Both the position numbers and the translations under genes were made by a program. From Massospora cicadina (lineage: Eukaryota > Entomophthoromycota > Entomophthoromycetes > Entomophthorales > Entomophthoraceae), in NCBI GenBank assembly GCA_022478985.1, contig JAKSZP010007900.1, forward strand, positions 248,001-312,000: a DNA stretch of 64,000 bases. Reading direction: 5' to 3'. Shown piece by piece: positions 1 to 11,200 of this stretch. The first letter of the stretch is position 1; each line of letters opens with the position of its first letter. The notes under the pieces were generated by a model, which was not told where the DNA came from, searched no databases, and saw only the letters and a list, made by a program, of their open reading frames with translations.

Positions 1-585
1 TTGAAATAAAAAGCAATCAATTCAGAGTATTGAATTTGCATTGATAATAAAGAGAAAGAGGTCAATTAAGGAAAAGATTGAGCCAAGATAGTGGAGGAAA
101 TCGTTTGACCCAATAATATACAATCAATGAGGAAGAAATTTCTGGAGAGGAGAATCTTTAATTTAAGACGAAATTGGATGAAGTTAATGTTACTATATCA
201 ATCTGAGTGATTTGGGGATCGTTTCCAGAGCAACCAGTGGATTTATTTCAAACGTTTTGGATGGCAACGAATGCCAATAATTGTTTTTAAGAGAAAAATG
301 ATATAAGCAATTACACGGAATTGCCAATTAATAAGGAATCCAGAATTTTATGAGATTTAAAGACTCAAGTATCAGTTGCTGAACTACGAAATGAAATTAG
401 GACCTGTTGGATGAATGAAAAGTCAAGATTGAAGGTCCATCAAATGGAAACATTATGAGTATTGCCAATGTTGTCAAGTGTTGCCTATATGTGAAGAAAA
501 AGTGCTACTGGTCGTATAGTAAAGAAGGTCAATACTAAAAAACTGAAAGTATTGGATCTAAAAAAATAATTACAATGTTTGAAAA

Positions 586-795
586 GGACCACTGAACCAT
601 TAAAATGGTTATGTCCTGATGTTTTGGTTAAGTCCTAAAAGAGGACAACTGAGCCAAATTAGATGGTTAAGTCTAAAAGAATAAGATTTTGAACCATGAA
701 AACTGGCAGGTCAAAGTATACCTTGGAACCAGTTTGTAAGAAGTGAAAAAGAAGAACCTCTGAAACTAATTGTAGGTTAAGTCCCATTGCAAAAG
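586..795 (+). repeat. Hairpin array upstream of Gypsy-A pol
   Basis: A run of imperfect inverted-repeat units of about 30-40 nt. The first is GGAC..TGAACCAT-taaa-ATGGTT..GTCC (586-615): the GGAC/GTCC and AACCAT/ATGGTT arms pair. Later units keep the pattern 'ctgaaCCA...TGGttaaGTC' with drift. The same array lies downstream of pol (5506-5708) and twice in Gypsy-A copy 2. It sits just before the first RT-region codons, where the gag-pol junction would be. Confidence 0.7.
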
Positions 796-941
796 AAAAA
801 ATAATATATATATAAAAAAACAAAAAAAGAAAAATCTATATATTAAATTGAAAATTCCATGATTTTGGGACCCTCAATGAGATGGGATTACTGGCAGGGT
901 AACTAAAAGTATCAATCTATTGGTTAATTGAGTACAGTTCG

Positions 942-2958
942 CTGATAAAATGGACAGACAGCAGGAGGAGGTGCTTAAATTATTTGACAAGTATTGGGAA
1001 GTATTCATTCAGGATGACCACAATTTGGGATGCGCAAGGAATTTAATCCACCAAGGTGACACTAGTGAAATTTTGCTGATAATGATGAGACTGATTTGAC
1101 AGTCAAAGGTGGCTGAAGTAGTAGTGGAAGAAAAAATCAGTAAACTAGTGAAGCATGAGCTTCTAGTTCCATTATCAAGTCTCTGGGTTAGCCCTATCCT
1201 GATCATGAAGAAGAAGGATGGCTCTAATTGGGTGTTGATCAATTATCAGAAGCTGAATAAGATAACAAAGAAGGATTCATATATACTACCGCTAAATGAT
1301 GATGAATTAGATCAATTGGGAGAAGCATTGTATTTCTTTACGATGGATCTATTATTAGGATATTAGCAAAATTGATTTGCCAACAGAAGGCCAGGAGAAA
1401 TATGCAATTATTACCGTGCAAGGGCTGTATTAACCAACGAGGATGCCCCAAGGTCTATGTAATACGCCTGCAACATTCCATATAGCCATTGACACCATCT
1501 TATGTGACCTGAAGTTGTCATGCGTCCTGATGTACTTGAATGATATAAATGTGTTCAGTAGGACATTTACTGACCATTTACACCACTTGGAAGAAGTTTT
1601 CAAGAGACTTTCTGTGGCTAACCTGAAGATCAAGCTGAGGTAATGCCTCTTCTCTAAGAAAGAGTTTAAATATATGGGGTTTGTTATCAACTCTAATGGA
1701 CTTCAGCCGCAAGCCCAGAAATTTGAAGCCATAGAGAGAATGGCTGTACCAAAAAGGTCCAATATATCCAAGTGTTACTTGGAATGTTTGGATACTATCA
1801 AAGATTCATATGGAATTAGGGAGAAGTGCTGAGCCCCTCATTCATTTGCTTATTATCCAAAAACAGGATTTGTTTGGAATGAAGTGGCCTAGAGTACTTT
1901 ACAATGAATTATGCCAGTATTTTATAGATTCTCCAGTATTAAAATATCCAAATTTCAATCAAGAAAATAATACAGACTGAATAACCATCTAGTGCTAAAA
2001 AAATATAATACAGACTGATGCTTTGTTAACGGCGATTGGCACCATCCTGATCCAAATGGATGAACTTGGGGACAAACATCCAGTTGCATATGTGAGCAAG
2101 ACAATATCAGCAGCTGAAAAGAATTTACACTGTCACAGAGCATGAATGCCTTGCATTAATTTGCGCGTGTAAACAGTTTCAGGTGTATTTTAATGGATCA
2201 CAATTTAAAGTGGTGATGTACCAATCCTTGTTGCATTAGTTTCATAGTTTATGAGAACTGGAGAAATGACTGGCCTGATGGGCATTGAAGCTACAGTATT
2301 ATGATTATGAGATAGTTCACTGAGCTGGAGCTTCTCATCAGAATATGGATGGCTTATCAAGGTTACCAATGGTCCAAGTGGTATACAAGCAAGTGGATGA
2401 GCTATTCCAGAGAATGATCAAAAGAGAAGTTGGGAACGAGCCCTTAGAAATCCAAGATGCGCTTTGGAAAGTGATAATAGTACCAAGACCATGGATGGCA
2501 AGATTATAAGATATTTTGACAGAAAATGATTACTTTTCTAAAACTGTCAGAAAGAGTGGCAATCGTCCAAGCCACGCATAAGGTTGTCAGGCATAAAGCC
2601 TGAGGTAGATGACCAATCACATTATCCAGTATTATTGGGATTCTACCAACTATGACGTAGCGGATTATCTGGCTTTTTGTGTGGAGTGCCAGTTGCACAA
2701 GCCTCACAAGAACATGACTATATATTGACTGGTCCGCCCTGGATTAGCCTGACATACAGTGTCCATTGACGTGATGGGACCATTAACCATGAGTACAGGG
2801 GGAGTCAGATACATTATAGTTGCAATTGACCATCTGACAATATGGGTTGAAATGAAGGACCTGGAAAAATTAGATGCTACAAGCACTGCAAGGTTTATCA
2901 TGGATCAAGTAGTATATCTCCATGGATGCCTTCATGTCTTGTTGAGCAATTATGAAAT
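942..2958 (+). pseudogene. Gypsy-A1 pol, first part: RT, RNase H, integrase start
   Basis: Broken pol of a Ty3/gypsy element. Homology to copy 2 begins near 942 (DKM..QQEEVLKLF). The RT palm follows at 1109-1366 (IMKKKDGSNWVLINYQKLN) and 1443-1643 (MPQGLCNTPATF, then MYLNDINVF). The catalytic YxDD box reads YLND, so the first catalytic Asp has become Asn. RNase H traces lie near 2015-2340 (TDALLTAIGTIL). The integrase zinc-finger cysteine pair (CVECQLHK) is near 2680, and the core starts at 2759 with SIDVMGPLTM, which carries the first catalytic Asp. The expected SDNG box reads SNYE, and the frame is then cut by the element inserted at 2959. Many stops and frame changes mean it is not functional. 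Confidence 0.85.
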
Positions 2959-3534
2959 TGTAATGGAAAAAAATCCTAGTTTCTGATCGCCTATATTAAA
3001 TGTTTCTTTGGCACACTGACAAGCAACCAAAGAAGTCTAACCAAGTAGGGAGAGGTTTGGGGCACCAACAATGCCAAACATTGCCTACTCCTAGTTGGTT
3101 AAGCATAGTCCTCTAGGTTGGCCTGACCCAACCACATGAAAGCTCCTCAAAACTGGACACCTGAAAAAGACCAACAGGTAAGCGAGGTATGCTACCCCCA
3201 AATAAATTTTTAGTTTTAATCAGGATATAATAAGGGCCCGGCTACCAGAGCTCATCTGGGGAGCAACTGACAATGCTCCCCAGGAAGGGAATGCTAGGGG
3301 TAAAATTCCGAAGTGAGCTTTGGAATTGTTGGGCATGCCTTATAAAGGCTACCCTTTATGGGCCTCGCCTGAATCAATGATTAGGCTCATACAAGCCTAA
3401 TCTACAACTCAGGTGAGGCACAACCCAGCACCCAAAATGACTGAGCCAAAAGTATTTATAAAGTAATTTGACTCAGATTCAGAAAATTTGAATCCAAGTC
3501 AAAATGTAATTATTGAGATGAGCTGATTGTTACA
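2959..3534. repeat. Left LTR of nested non-autonomous element
   Basis: 576-bp terminal repeat, starts TGTAATGG and ends GATTGTTACA. It pairs along its length with 4269-4844; shared stretches include 'accaagtagggagaggtttg' and 'ttgttgggcatgccttataa'. Differences are mostly single-base transitions. Confidence 0.85.
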
Positions 3535-3727
3535 TTACCCACCGCTAGAGAAGGGCCCCTCCCTGAAGAGGGGCCCCACAGCGGAAGGCCGCCATGAAGA
3601 GGGCTTCCTGGGGCTCAAGGCAACTCGCCCCAGGAAAATTAGCTTGGATAAACTCCAGGCCCTTGAGGTAAAAGACAAACGGTGAGGGCAAATCAGGACT
3701 GGGCTTCCAGAATCAGCCCACCCGGCA

Positions 3728-4022
3728 TGAGGATGCATGCCCAGAACATGGCTGTGTTGCGTCCCCCTCCCAGGCTCCTGTTGGTGATGGTCTTCCCATC
3801 CTAGCCAGGAAGGCTCTTTCACCAAAAGAAGTGCAAGAGGGGCGCACAGTCCAGTGCAGCTGGATGGCCCCTGACCTGAGGATGCACGCCCAGCACTTGG
3901 CTGTGTTGCACACCTCCTCCCAGGCTCCTGTTGGCGATGGTCTTCCCATCCCAACCAGGAGGCGCCTTCTCCAACAGAAGCGTGAGAGGGGTGTGCAGTA
4001 CAGTGCGGCTGGATGTCCATCC
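3728..4022. repeat. Two-copy tandem repeat, about 149-bp unit
   Basis: Two head-to-tail units (3728-3876 and 3877-4022) form the middle of the nested element. Both contain 'gaggatgcaYgcccag', 'ctcccaggctcctgttgg' and 'gatggtcttcccatcc'. The duplication keeps a minus-strand frame open through both units, so the peptide is itself repeated (WLGWEDH..QQEPGR twice). I do not recognise it. Confidence 0.75.
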
Positions 4023-4268
4023 CCTTTCAGGGTGGATCATCCATTGGTGAGGGAGCCCTCCTGGGGCAGGTCCCCTTGGTGCCACCAAATCCCTGGTGAG
4101 TGAGACGCCCCACCATAATTTTCAACTGAATGTCACTTCAGGTCCAGGATTGGCCATCAGTCACTTACTCCCACTGTGCTGGTTCCTCAACAACTGGGAC
4201 CAAGTGACCACTGAGGTCAGACGAACTGGGGATTAGAGGCGTGTAGTGCACATTTGACTTCAGAATAA

Positions 4269-4844
4269 TGTAATAGATGGAAAAGACTCATTTTCTGACT
4301 TACTATATTAAATGTTTCTTTGGTGCACTGACAAGCAATAGAAGCATCATAACCAAGTAGGGAGAGGTTTGGGGCACTGACATCGCTAAACATTGCCTAC
4401 TCCTAGCTGGTTAAGCATAGTTCTCTGCGTTGGTCTGACCCAACCACATGAAAGCTCCTCAAAACTGGACACCTGAAAAAGACCAACAGATAACCGAGGT
4501 ATGGTACCCCCAAATAAACTTTATAATTAATCAGGATATAAAAAGGGCCCGCCTACCAGAGCTCGTCTGGGGAGCAACTGACAATGCTCTCCAGGAAGGA
4601 ATTCTAGAAGTAAAATTCTGAAGTGAGCTCTGGAATTGTTGGGCATGCCTTATAAAGGCTGCCCTTCAGGGGCCTCGCCTGAATCAATGATTAGGCTCAT
4701 ATGAGCCTAATCTACAACTCAGGTGAGGCACAACCCATCGCCCAAAACGACTGAGCCAAAAGTGTTTATAAAGGATTTAAATCAGATTCATAAAATCCAA
4801 ATCTGAGTCAAAATGCAACAATTGAGATGAACTCAATCGTTATA
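4269..4844. repeat. Right LTR of nested non-autonomous element
   Basis: 576-bp partner of 2959-3534, starting TGTAATAGATGG and ending CAATCGTTATA. The final CA has changed to TA. Directly followed by GGAAT, the right target-site copy, and then by the resumed integrase frame. Confidence 0.85.
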
Positions 4845-5459
4845 GGAATGAATTTCACATCTCACGCGATCCCCAGATTAAATGAGATAATGAGGATCTG
4901 AGTAGTCATATCAATACCTTACTGGCTGGAGACAAACGGACTGGTAGAGCAGGTCAATGAAATATTGGCTGCAACGCTGAGGAAGCTGATCATAGGAAGA
5001 ACTTCTCATGGGAACATACCTCAGTTTGATGACATTTGCATATAATATAAGTCATTATACAGCGACAAGAAAAATGCCATTTGTTACTATATGGAATGAA
5101 GGCCGCATTACCACCAATTCCATATTTTGTGGTGGAATCAACATTGGGGATGAGTGCTGAGCAGTACCTGATCCAATTGTCAATTATCCTGATCAAGATG
5201 CAATCACAAGCATTCAATACGACCCTGAAGAAAAGGATCAAGGCAAAAATGACGGTGATAAGAAGCAACTGGCTTTATCAGAATACAAATAGGCGATAAA
5301 AGTTTCCTATTGTGACATGCATTATTTCAGGAGAAGAAACAAGCTAGATGTGTTGTGGTCAGGTCTGTTTGAGAGTATTGCCAAGACGGTGAAGGACGCC
5401 TATTACGTCAAGAATTTCTTGGATGGAAGGATTGTGAAGTGAGTCCATACTAAATATTT
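4845..5459 (+). pseudogene. Gypsy-A1 pol, second part: integrase C-terminal half
   Basis: Continuation of the integrase interrupted at 2958. It resumes at the N-F-T-S-H-A-I residues after the DNG box and carries the region that should hold the third catalytic residue. It then reads the family-specific C-terminal tail (KAALPPIPYFVVESTLGMS, about 5100-5160, and NTTLKKRIKAKM near 5220). The same tail is found at 60.1-60.4 kb in copy 2. Stops near 4899 and later show it is dead. I see no chromodomain. Confidence 0.8.
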
Positions 5460-5505
5460 AAAGCAGTGGATTGAGGGAAAAAATAATAAAAAGAGTGTTC
5501 CCAAA

Positions 5506-5708
5506 GGACCGCTGAACCATTGATATGGTTATGTCCTGATGATTTGGTTAAGTCCAAAAAAGGACCGCTGAACCAAAATAGATGGTTAAGACTTATAAAT
5601 ATGACCTCTGAACCATAAAAAACTGGTAGGTTAAATTATGCCTCAGAGCCAGTTTGGGGGAACAAATAAAAAAGATGGACCATTGAACCAAGTGAAGGTC
5701 ATGTCCCA
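5506..5708 (+). repeat. Hairpin array downstream of Gypsy-A pol
   Basis: Second copy of the array at 586-795. Units such as GGACCGCTGAACCAT..ATGGTTATGTCC (5506-5536) and GGACCGCTGAACCA..GATGGTTAAG are imperfect palindromes in tandem. It lies between the end of pol and the 3' LTR. Confidence 0.7.
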
Positions 5709-5855
5709 TATAAAAAGGAAAAAAATAAAAGATTGAAAGAAATATAGTTGAAATAAATATTTAAAACGCACAGAAAAAAGATATATTTTTAGAATTTTTT
5801 GGTTGTCCTTGACTTGGGGATGATTCCACTTATGACGTCTCTTATAGGGGGGAGG

Positions 5856-8639
5856 ATGTATCGCAGTAGGGGTGAATAAACCATCAAAACTTATTTGAGA
5901 TAGGACGTTAGCAAGGGCTAGACCTACTCAAAGCCAAGTTCATTGAGCGGAGATTGATCCCCATAAGAATGCAACTAGGGGAAGAGAGATGAAAATAATA
6001 AAACTTGTCAAACGTGATACCCCAGATCAGGGAGGGAAGCAACGGAAAAGAAGAGGCCTTCAGCGAATAACCCCAAGTAATCCTAATATGGCACCAGAGC
6101 CAGATGATTGGTCTTAAGTGCTTGCCAATGAGCTTTGTCAAGAACATTGGACATATGAGCTTGGATCAAGCAAGGTAAATAGGCGGAGGTTGCCAAATTA
6201 TGTCCCCAATCAAAGCCATCAGGGGAAGGTACTTATTGCAGCGTTATAAATGAGATAGTCATGCAGGGAGCAGATGGCATCCTGAAGACAATGACCATGC
6301 TTCTTAGAAGCAAAAACAGAATGAGTAATGGAAACTGTTAGAGGCTGGAAGTTTTGTGGACCAACTTCAAAGATCTTGGCTGGCAAAATGAAGGGAGTAG
6401 GCTGCAACGTCTCAATCTAAAATGTTTTTGAGATCAGAGGGGTTCAGAGCTATGGACAGAGCCTCAGTTACTCAGATCCTCAATTCTGCATAGGGGAGTT
6501 TCAAATGTTTTCAGTTTCCAATGGGTAGTTCAGTTGACAGAACAGCTAGAATGTAAAACTGGCCAAGTTAAAAGAAACTCCAGAATCAAGCCAGATTTGG
6601 TGAGGAATGGTTAATCAATAGTGGAGGGCATTTCTTCAGGAGGCTCAACTATGATTTTAGGAGTATCTGCACATGGAGCCAAAACTAGGAGAATTTTGAA
6701 ATCAAATTTGAGAATTGATGACAGAGGGAGGATTGGTTGTGAGTCATTTGAGATGATTGCTAATCTGGTTTTGTTGGGGTTGGATACTGTTTCTGGTAAT
6801 TCCACTGAAGGACTGGCTATGGGTACTTGACTGAGAGCATGAGTCCTAGAAGGACCATAGAAGAGGTTTCATTCATTGATTGACTCATCAGTTGAAAGAG
6901 CCAAACATCTTTATCAGACATGCTGTTGAGCAGTTTCTGATACCAAGATTCTGAGTTTGACATATGAGCTGGACAAGGGGAGATTTTGGACTTTTATAAT
7001 AATTGACATTATGAACTTTGGAATCAATTAGCTCTAATTCCAGAGAAATTAATCTTAAAATTAATGAGATAAGCTCTTATGAGAAGAATCAATAATGATA
7101 TGAGCATAGAAGTTATTATAAAAAATATTAGAGGCAAAAATAAATGAGCATTCTTAATTGTGCCATGAAATGAAAATCAACAGCAATGACTTCCTGTTGA
7201 GGACAAGAAAGATATCAAAAAATTGATGACGCTTGACTAAGAATCCTGAATATGACAGCAGGTCATATGCCCTGACAGGTGGAAAACTGGATCATGGGAT
7301 TAGTATTGTCATGAGTAAATTAATAATCCTGGAACAACAGAAGGTCATGGGGGCCACACTCTGAGTAGGCGGTAGCGAGGAGGAAGAGTAAGAGAACCAC
7401 ATGCCAAAGGTTGTCCTGAGCAGCGTTGAGTGCGGATTGACTGTACTCCACTAGAACCCAAGAAATATTCAAGCTGGTGTCTGAGGAGGTATTCTCCTAT
7501 CCTGATCCTATTCTTGCTGTAAAACTAGGCAAGAGGAGGATATGTTAGGATATTTGCCCACATTTCCAGCCATCTATATTACCATGGGTCGCTAGGGGAT
7601 AATTTCCTATGGCAAGAGAATTGGATATCGGTTGACCCTGATTTTGAGTTAATAATGCTCAGGGAATTTTAAGTAATTCGCCAAGACTCATTTCGGATCA
7701 ATCCAGGTGAATGCTTAAGATCTCTTCAGGCATAGTTGCTGACAAAATGGGGGCATTTTTAAGTTAATTAATGATTAACTATCAAGTGTACTGTTTTCAA
7801 TCAATCAGGTTTCATCACCAACTGATTGGGAATTTAAGGAGCAAGTTGCAAGGCGAGTGATGACACCTTCAACTAGTGAATTAATAAGTTGTTTTAGAAA
7901 CCTGCCATAATGAGTAACAAGCTCCATTACCTAAGCAGGTCACTCGCCAAATAAAGTTGGTTTACTGGGATCAAGTGGAAAATGTTAGGGACACATTTTC
8001 TGACTCTTTCCATTTTAGGTCTTGAGGATGTCCTATGAAGGAGTCCTAACCAAGATGGGGAAGACCATTGCTGGTGAGATTAAAAAGGGAAATTCAATGG
8101 AAACGGCTGCCATTTCATGGCTTAGTCGCCAACTGAGGGTTGGGCGCAGAATTCCCTCTATAAATTCCCCTATTAATTTACAATAAAAAATTGGACTAAT
8201 TAGCAGAAACCATTATTGGTTTAAGTTATATTCATCTTCAGGAAATTATTGCAAGTGTGTTTTAATTGGGGACTATTTAGTAGGATAAAGAGTAAGGATA
8301 GATAATCCTCAGAAGAGAAGCTGAACTTAGACAGATATTGCTGCAGACTTCATTTCACCAGAGGAAAGGCCATAAACTAGGGGTCTGACCATGGATCAAG
8401 TTAAGCGGATAAGAGTATAAATCCCTACTGAAGACATCAAGAGTATTTCAAAAAGAAATAAAGGTCAAGCGTTGGACCATAACTGGTTATCTATTTAATT
8501 ATGGATAATAGTCTTCATACTATTATCAATCAAATATCATTATTATTATACAATGCAAATTGTTTACACATTGAACTTTGCAGTTATCTATTAGGGATTA
8601 TCAGTTGTGAACAATTAACGAAACCCCTAAATTTTAACA
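5856..8639 (+). repeat. Gypsy-A1 3' LTR (about 2.78 kb)
   Basis: Starts TGTATCGCAG directly after the purine tract 'ggggggagga' and ends TTTTAACA at 8639. It aligns end to end with the minus-strand LTR at 56733-59570. A 2.8-kb LTR is long for gypsy elements. Small ORFs inside it (for example at 5908, 6219, 6621) do not resemble proteins I know and differ between copies, so I treat them as chance. Confidence 0.8.
8158..8166 (+). promoter_or_regulatory. Candidate TATA box of Gypsy-A LTR
   Basis: CTATAAATT about 475 bp before the LTR end. Copy 2 has ATTATAAATT at the matching place (about 57271-57280, minus strand). A conserved TATA here would put transcription start in the last sixth of the LTR, leaving a U3 of about 2.3 kb. 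Confidence 0.4.
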
Positions 8640-9043
8640 GGGGGTAATGTCAAAAAAATGATATGATTGGGCAATAAGCTATACTTTTTAGCAGATCATA
8701 AATCAGAGTTGAGTTGGGCCTCAAGATTGAGTGGAAGTATATTGATATTGTGAATCGATTGTAGCCTAGATAGTTTGGAAAATTAAAGAAATCCCACTGA
8801 AACCTTGAGATATAAAAAACTCCTAAACGTAACAAAATAGGAGATTACTAGGCAGAGGGTGAAATTGACCTAGAATACCGATATAAGAGTTGATCAGAAG
8901 AATGATAGGGGAGGTTTTTTAGTAGTCCGCAGATAAGTTCTGCATTATAATACAATAAAAGTGTCAATCTGAGAAATTGCTCCATATCTTATATATCAGT
9001 TTTTATTGAGGATTGGCGATCTGCATATTGACTATTATGTTGC
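8640..9043. other. Stretch without a recognisable gene
   Basis: AT-rich DNA between the end of the Gypsy-A1 LTR and the Gypsy-D-type fragment. It may be decayed pol of that fragment on the minus strand, but I cannot support a domain. Confidence 0.4.
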
Positions 9044-9319
9044 TCAGTGGCTAATATCCTGTGCAAACCAGCTCAGCGGATTTAACCTATATTGCCAAAA
9101 AAAATTAACAGGACATAGTTTTACATAAGCAACAGTGGTATGCTGAGTGACTTTTAGGGTTTGGTTCATTAGAATCCCTAATAAAATAGAGTTAGATCTT
9201 CCATAGTCTGGATCCAAAATCCCTGGGCAGGTCAAGGCTTCTTTCTTTGACGGATTTGGGTGTCCACTTAGCTTTAAAAGTTGATTAAGAGGTGTGAAAA
9301 CCTTGTCCCATATCCACAA
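9044..9319 (-). pseudogene. Gypsy-D-type fragment: protease-RT linker
   Basis: Minus-strand 91-codon stretch with NPSKKEALTCPGILDPDYG. It matches the Gypsy-D linker near 29.46-29.63 kb (NPSTKEALNCSGYLNPAYGK), which lies between the aspartic protease and RT. It continues the decayed protease and gag located upstream on the same strand (9.7-11.2 kb). No catalytic motif belongs to this piece. Confidence 0.65.
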
Positions 9320-9699
9320 TCAATTGTGAGCTAGAGGGTATTAAAATAGGATGGGGCATATAAAGGGATTCCATCCTTTGCATCCACAGCCATAGGAGAT
9401 AACTTGGATTTTTTTCCAAAACTTGATATTTGACTTTACAAATGAAGGACAGAAATTCCAGTAAACAGGTTCGTTTTTTGGGGCTCCTTTACTCTTGAAT
9501 GAGAGTTCAAATATCAATGGGATCCGATAAACTAATATTGAAAGGTATCTTTCTTTATAGTTGATGATGAAGTTAACTCACGCATCAATTGGACTCCAAT
9601 ACGCAACTTGTAATTATCATTTTATAATGCAATGGCGGGGCAGTATTTAAGAGCTTTCCAAATCGGGGATGTAAGGCAGAATATTCCCCAGTTGCTTTA

Positions 9700-10177
9700 G
9701 TCATCCAATTACCAGTCATCCCATACTCAGTGTCATGAATAAAATCTGGAGCCATTTTTATCTTTTGTATAAATCAGGAGGAAATAAAGTTAACTGAGGA
9801 ACCAGTGTCAATTTTTAGCAAGACTTTAGCCTTATAAATGACTACTCCTACTCAAAGCACTGAAAAGCCAAATGGAGAATTGATAGATAGTAAACTTTTA
9901 AGGGGGATTTATAGTGAAGCAAGCAGTGTATTTTTCCGTGGCCAAGCTTGGGGATATTCAATGCTTCCAAAGGTTTTGTCTGCCAGTGCTTTGCTTTACA
10001 TATAGAACTGACCTCCAAGAGTTGATTGGGTAACTGACCAACATAAAAATATGGAAGATGAAGATCATTATTTCCTTGGATACAAAGGGGTACGTTGACG
10101 TCTGCAGGCACTACTAACATGAAGCAGCCTGAGGTGCTGGGTTTAGGAATAGAGCTAATACAATGGTCCTGAGGCAC
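9700..10177 (-). pseudogene. Gypsy-D-type retroviral-like aspartic protease, decayed
   Basis: Minus-strand remnant of a retrotransposon protease. The active-site loop IDTGSS is at 9795-9812 (Asp-Thr-Gly intact), followed by VNFIS and then a stop. Upstream, 9848-10177 encodes PSTSGCFMLVVPADVNVPL..YFYVGQLPNQ, which parallels Gypsy-D at about 28.6-28.7 kb (NCFVLASPAEVEVPL..YIYIGQLPN). The frame changes between the two halves. Confidence 0.7.
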
Positions 10178-10236
10178 TTGATTTTCGTCAGCATAGGGAG
10201 CCTCTTACCCTATAATGACTGATCTTTTGCAAACCT

Positions 10237-11200
10237 TCATAGAAAGATGCAACAAGTATCCACAGTAAAGTTGTTTCTCTTGCAAAAAGTGCAGGATAAT
10301 TTGGAGGTAGGTGACATAGGTGGTGTAACCGCTAGCACTTGGGCCTGAGGCTTATCGGTATTAAAATGAGGGGGCCCACTGAGTTTGAGAAGATCAGCCA
10401 GGATTTCCAAAATTGCTTCTTTGATATGGAGGAGAGACGTCCGGTTAAACTTCGTTGCTTTAATATAAATTAGAATGTTATGCATATTTTTAAACGCTGA
10501 AGCAACGCAGTGATAGCATCATCTAAAATAAAACGGTTTCTGATAACCAACGTTTGATCCTCAAGGTAAAAACGGTGAGTAAACTCAGTAAAGGTTTCTC
10601 CCCAATGGAGGCTTATGTCCATAAAAGATTGCTTTTAGTTGGATAAATCTAATTTACTTCCAAATTCCCAAAGCAAAGCAGCCTTGGCATCATCCCAAGT
10701 CTGGCGATGCATTAAATGGGGGACCATAATGTCTTGAGCTACACAACTAAGATAGTTGGTTAAGTGTCTGAGCCGTTGGATGTCAGTAGCTTCCTCAATG
10801 GCACTTTCATAAAAAATAGGAAAGAGAAGATGCTCCTTTCTCCTGGGACGTACTTCTCTTTGAATGATGGTTTGAACTTGCCAATGGGGGGTTAATGGTT
10901 GGATGATGTGGACTGACACTGGGGGAACGTTTTCATCCAAAGAGGGACTGATGTCTCTGGAAGATTCATAAGGGTGGAGGGTTTCCATTTTATTTTGTAG
11001 GGCGTTGATATCTTTTATTATTGCATACACCAATCGTGGGTGGCATGAAGGGCCAATTTTATGGTGACAAGAGGGCTTAACTGCTAAAGTTCGCTTTTAA
11101 GCTCAGTAGTTGCATCTTAAAGCTTGAGTTGGCATTGCTCAAGGGTGAGAATTCTTTTCTCATTCTACGCATAATAGAAGGCAATATGCCAAGAGTTTAA
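10237..11200 (-). pseudogene. Gypsy-D-type Gag with zinc knuckle, decayed
   Basis: Gag remnant. Residues from 10635-11033 (VRPRRKEHLLFPIFYESAIEEAT..QRLRHLTNYLSCVAQD) match Gypsy-D Gag at about 27.9-28.03 kb (IREHFFPFVLLKSAMEVAT..QRLKHLINCLSCVAQ). Downstream, 10237-10485 carries SLLHIKEAILEI and then CTFCKRNNFTVDTC, a CX2CX4HX4C knuckle whose His has become Phe. Order and strand fit gag, protease, linker across 11.2-9.0 kb. It is broken by frame changes and is a fragment without visible LTRs. Confidence 0.75.

Larger units (their letters stand above)
2959..4844. mobile_element. Non-autonomous LTR element nested in Gypsy-A1 integrase
   Basis: Two direct repeats of exactly 576 bp (2959-3534 and 4269-4844) flank a 734-bp GC-richer core. 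Both begin TGTAAT; they end TTACA and TTATA. The target duplication is GAAAT (2954-2958) and GGAAT (4845-4849), one mismatch. Removing the element and one copy rejoins the integrase frame at the DNG..NF box. The core encodes no RT, integrase or protease. A minus-strand 161-codon ORF (3535-4020) spans the tandem repeat but resembles no known protein. Orientation is unsettled; a G-rich tract next to 3535 read on the minus strand would suit a polypurine tract. Confidence 0.8.
1..8639 (+). mobile_element. Gypsy-A copy 1: Ty3/gypsy LTR retrotransposon, 5' part outside window
   Basis: This is the internal region and 3' LTR of a decayed Ty3/gypsy element. Order on the plus strand: a degenerate pre-pol stretch (1-585), a hairpin array (586-795), pol with RT, RNase H and integrase (about 942-5459, split by a nested element at 2959-4844), a second hairpin array (5506-5708), a purine-rich tract at 5847-5855, then a long LTR (5856-8639). 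The whole layout matches the minus-strand copy at 56.7-63.8 kb, and base 1 here aligns with about 63.40 kb there. Bases 1-585 should hold the end of gag and protease, but I see no readable domain. The 5' LTR lies outside the window. Confidence 0.85.

Noticed and set aside
586..795. CRISPR array
   Set aside because: Units are imperfect palindromes without uniform spacers, in a eukaryotic retrotransposon.
3535..4020. 161-codon minus-strand protein-coding gene
   Set aside because: Frame is kept open by a 149-bp tandem repeat in a GC-rich core, other frames are open too, and nothing resembles a known protein.
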